A stretch of 8,087 nt of DNA from Prochlorococcus sp. AG-686-P16. GTDB lineage: Bacteria > Cyanobacteriota > Cyanobacteriia > PCC-6307 > Cyanobiaceae. The notes below the pieces were generated by a model. That model was not told where the DNA came from and did not search any database. It saw only the letters and a program-made list of their open reading frames with translations. Positions 6,209 through 8,087 of the stretch are shown piece after piece. The number at the start of each line of letters is the position of its first letter. The first letter of the stretch is position 1. The translations under genes were made by a program, and so were the position numbers. The stretch lies in contig QCVY01000042.1 in the NCBI GenBank assembly GCA_003208695.1, positions 1-8,087 of the forward strand, read 5' to 3'.

Positions 6209-6867
6209 AAACTCTTGTGATCGCACCACATGCTGATGATGAGATTCTTGGTGTAGGAGGAACATTATTAAAGAGAAAGTCTCAAGGACATACTTTAGCT
6301 TGGGTTATAGTTACTAAACCAAGTAAACATTTGGGTTGGAATAATATTCAAAAGGAAAATAGGGATAAACAAATTTGCTTAATTAAAGATCAAATTGGAT
6401 TTGACAAACTCTATCAATTAGATTTTCCTGCAGCAAAATTAAATCAAAATGAACTTCCTTCTCTTATTAATTCAATATCAAAAATTATCAAAGAATTTGC
6501 TCCTGAAGAAATATTTTTCCCACACTTAGGAGATGTTCATACAGATCATGAAATTGTACATAAGGCTATCATTAGCTCGACAAAAAGCTTTAGAAATCAT
6601 TTTTTAAAAAGGTTAATTGTATACGAAACACTTTCTGAAACGGAATTTGGCTTAGATAAAACAAAAGCATTTTTTCCAAATTTATATATTGATATTTCTA
6701 GATTCCTAGATCAAAAAATTAAATTATTAAATATTTATTCTTCTGAAGTTGATAAATTCCCTTTTCCAAGGAGCGAGGAATCTATTATGGCTTTAGCTAA
6801 GTATAGAGGGAGTACATCTAATTGCTTAGCTGCAGAGGCTTTTCAAATTTTAAAACAGATTGAATAA
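6205..6867 (+). CDS. PIG-L/LmbE-family deacetylase, second copy
   Basis: The 220-residue product is identical to that of 1221-1883, with the same PHADDE (8-13) and HTDHE (112-116) zinc motifs. The GAGGTAGG ribosome-binding site at 6188-6195 lies 9 bases before the ATG. Any real expression would have to start in the truncated formyltransferase copy or beyond the join, because the neuC promoter is not duplicated. It converges on the neuB copy with two bases between stops. It is probably a technical duplicate. Confidence 0.85.
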   Translation: MKTLVIAPHADDEILGVGGTLLKRKSQGHTLAWVIVTKPSKHLGWNNIQKENRDKQICLIKDQIGFDKLYQLDFPAAKLNQNELPSLINSISKIIKEFAPEEIFFPHLGDVHTDHEIVHKAIISSTKSFRNHFLKRLIVYETLSETEFGLDKTKAFFPNLYIDISRFLDQKIKLLNIYSSEVDKFPFPRSEESIMALAKYRGSTSNCLAAEAFQILKQIE

Positions 6868-6869
6868 AA

Positions 6870-7874
6870 TTACTTTATAGGTTCATCTTTTTCATAATCC
6901 CTTTTAGATTTCTTGCCAATTAATCGATCCCAATTCATTGGAGATATTCCGTTATATGGCCTTTTACAAGTTAAATTTTCTAAACTAAAAGTATCCCCAA
7001 TTTTAATTTTCTTTGAAGCTACAATAGATTTTCTAACCAATAAACTATTCTCAATTTCTACCTTTGATGGTTTTTTAATATCACTCCCTAATGATTCTTC
7101 TACAACCCTTATCCCTTTAACCATTTGTCCAAATTCTTCAGGTTCTAAACTTGCCTTGTGATCAGGTCCATACTGATTATTATCAAGTGTAATATGCTTT
7201 TCAATTATTTTGGCTCCTAATGATACTGCGGCTAAAGCTACCTCTATACCTAAAGTATGATCTGAATAACCAACATTAACTTTTAAATTATTCTTAATTG
7301 TATTCATTGCTCTAAGATTAACATTTTTTAAGGGAGCAGGATATTCAGAGGTGCAATGTAAAACGGTGATATTACTTTTATTACATGATTTATTGCTAAG
7401 GACATTTAAAGCTTGCTTGACTTCAATTAGATCAGACATACCCGTGGAAAGAATAATAGGCAGATTTGAATTACCTATTGCTTTTAAATAAGGTAGGTTA
7501 GTTATCTCGCCTGAGGGGATTTTAATCCTTTTAATACCAAAATTAATTAACATTTTGAGACTTTCAATATCAAATGCAGTAGAGAGAAATTCAACATTTT
7601 GTCTTTTACATTCTTCTAGTAAAACGATATGATCTTCATAATTAAGTTCAAGTCCCTTTAACATGTCTGTCTGAGAAAATGATTCAGTTTTAGTATTTTG
7701 AATTTGATAATTTGTTTTTTTTGCAGATGAAGTTGCTAATTCTTCAGTTTTAAAAGTTTGAAATTTGACAATATCTGCACCACATTTAGCAGCTTCAAAA
7801 ATAAGTTTCTTTGCATTATTTATATCTCCATTATGATTTACACCAATTTCAGCAATTATCAAAGTTTTTTGCAT
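6870..7874 (-). CDS. neuB: N-acetylneuraminate/legionaminate synthase, second copy
   Basis: The 334-residue product is identical to that of 214-1218, with the TIM barrel, the metal ligands His206 and His227, and the SAF domain with Arg305. No amino-acid difference from the other copy exists, and the open antisense frame inside the gene is identical as well. Nucleotide identity is therefore also very high, as expected for a very recent or technical duplication. It follows the neuD copy by 3 bases on the leftward strand. Confidence 0.88.
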   Translation of the reverse strand: MQKTLIIAEIGVNHNGDINNAKKLIFEAAKCGADIVKFQTFKTEELATSSAKKTNYQIQNTKTESFSQTDMLKGLELNYEDHIVLLEECKRQNVEFLSTAFDIESLKMLINFGIKRIKIPSGEITNLPYLKAIGNSNLPIILSTGMSDLIEVKQALNVLSNKSCNKSNITVLHCTSEYPAPLKNVNLRAMNTIKNNLKVNVGYSDHTLGIEVALAAVSLGAKIIEKHITLDNNQYGPDHKASLEPEEFGQMVKGIRVVEESLGSDIKKPSKVEIENSLLVRKSIVASKKIKIGDTFSLENLTCKRPYNGISPMNWDRLIGKKSKRDYEKDEPIK

Positions 7875-7877
7875 TGT

Positions 7878-8087
7878 TTAAATATTTTTAGGAGGAAAAT
7901 GAAGAATTGTTTTACCAGCACCTAATATTGTTTCTTTTGGAATCTTAATTCCTTCTCTAATTATAGTTCCGCTTCCAATAAATGAATGGCTACCAATATT
8001 AACGCCTCCATTTATTAAAGCCCCAGTACTTATATGGCTAAAGTCTCCAATTTCCGTATCATGTTCTACCAAGGCATTTGAGTTAAT
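7878..8087 (-). CDS. neuD: NeuD/PglD-type acyltransferase, 3' end only, second copy
   Basis: This is the same C-terminal 69-residue hexapeptide-repeat fragment as at 1-210, cut by the window edge at exactly the same base. The frame is open to 8087. The TTG at 8070-8072 is an internal leucine and not a start. That both copies end at one identical base argues that a single underlying sequence was read twice. Confidence 0.78.
   Translation of the reverse strand: MNSNALVEHDTEIGDFSHISTGALINGGVNIGSHSFIGSGTIIREGIKIPKETILGAGKTILHFPPKNI

Larger units (their letters stand above)
5739..8087 (-). repeat. Right arm of the 2349-bp inverted repeat
   Basis: This is the reverse complement of 1-2349, with no indels and no difference found in the stretches compared. 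It begins inside a formyltransferase gene, lacking that gene's 5' half, and ends at the window edge exactly opposite base 1. The arm therefore neither begins nor ends at a gene or element boundary. It is taken as the secondary copy and most probably a technical duplication. Confidence 0.97.

Noticed and set aside
1..8087. Terminal inverted repeats of a linear plasmid, phage or telomere
   Set aside because: The outer ends lie inside the neuD reading frame and the inner ends inside two other genes. There are no replication, partition or phage genes. Real terminal repeats would not be expected to cut a sugar-biosynthesis gene at both ends.
1..8087. Composite transposon with long inverted arms
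   Set aside because: The arms contain only sugar-metabolism genes. No transposase, short terminal repeats or target-site duplications were seen at 2349/2350 or 5738/5739.

Overview
The window is an AT-rich (roughly 30% GC by eye) piece of a bacterial surface-polysaccharide locus. Its genes make nonulosonic acid (sialic/legionaminic-type sugar) and GDP-fucose-type precursors. The base composition, tight overlaps and weak Shine-Dalgarno sites suit a streamlined marine picoplankter, such as high-light Prochlorococcus or SAR11. No taxon-diagnostic gene is present, so this is only a guess.

The dominant structure is a very large inverted repeat. Bases 1-2349 reappear as their reverse complement at 5739-8087, so position i pairs with 8088-i. 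They flank a single-copy centre at 2350-5738. All paired gene coordinates mirror exactly and all paired proteins are identical. The outer ends of the arms are the ends of the window and cut the same acetyltransferase gene at the same base. The inner junction cuts a formyltransferase copy and an epimerase gene. This is best explained by a chimeric, hairpin-like fold-back such as phi29 whole-genome amplification makes, or by an assembly error. If so, the real genomic content is essentially 1-5738 and everything right of 5739 is a duplicate view of the left end.

Layout of the presumed real part: the end of a NeuD-like acyltransferase (1-210, +) and a NeuB/LegI-type synthase (214-1218, +) run rightward. 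They converge, with 2 bases between stop codons, on a leftward three-gene operon. In transcription order that operon is a NeuC/LegG-type hydrolysing 2-epimerase (3936-2764), a sugar N-formyltransferase-like protein (2767-1880) and a PIG-L deacetylase (1883-1221). Both operon junctions are 4-base ATGA overlaps. A 197-base AT-rich divergent intergenic region separates the operon from a GDP-L-fucose synthase (4134-5120, +). That gene converges on the 3' part of a sugar-nucleotide epimerase/dehydratase (5738-5233, -), which ends at the junction.

How the genes work together (inference): NeuC/LegG makes a free 2-acetamido mannose-type sugar and NeuB condenses it with phosphoenolpyruvate to a nonulosonic acid. 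NeuD, the PIG-L deacetylase and the formyltransferase would tailor its acyl groups. The co-translated deacetylase and formyltransferase suggest an acetyl-to-formyl swap on an amino sugar. GDP-fucose synthase and the epimerase supply other residues of the same glycan. There are no RNA genes, transposases, CRISPR arrays or phage genes, and no gene-free stretch longer than 197 bases.
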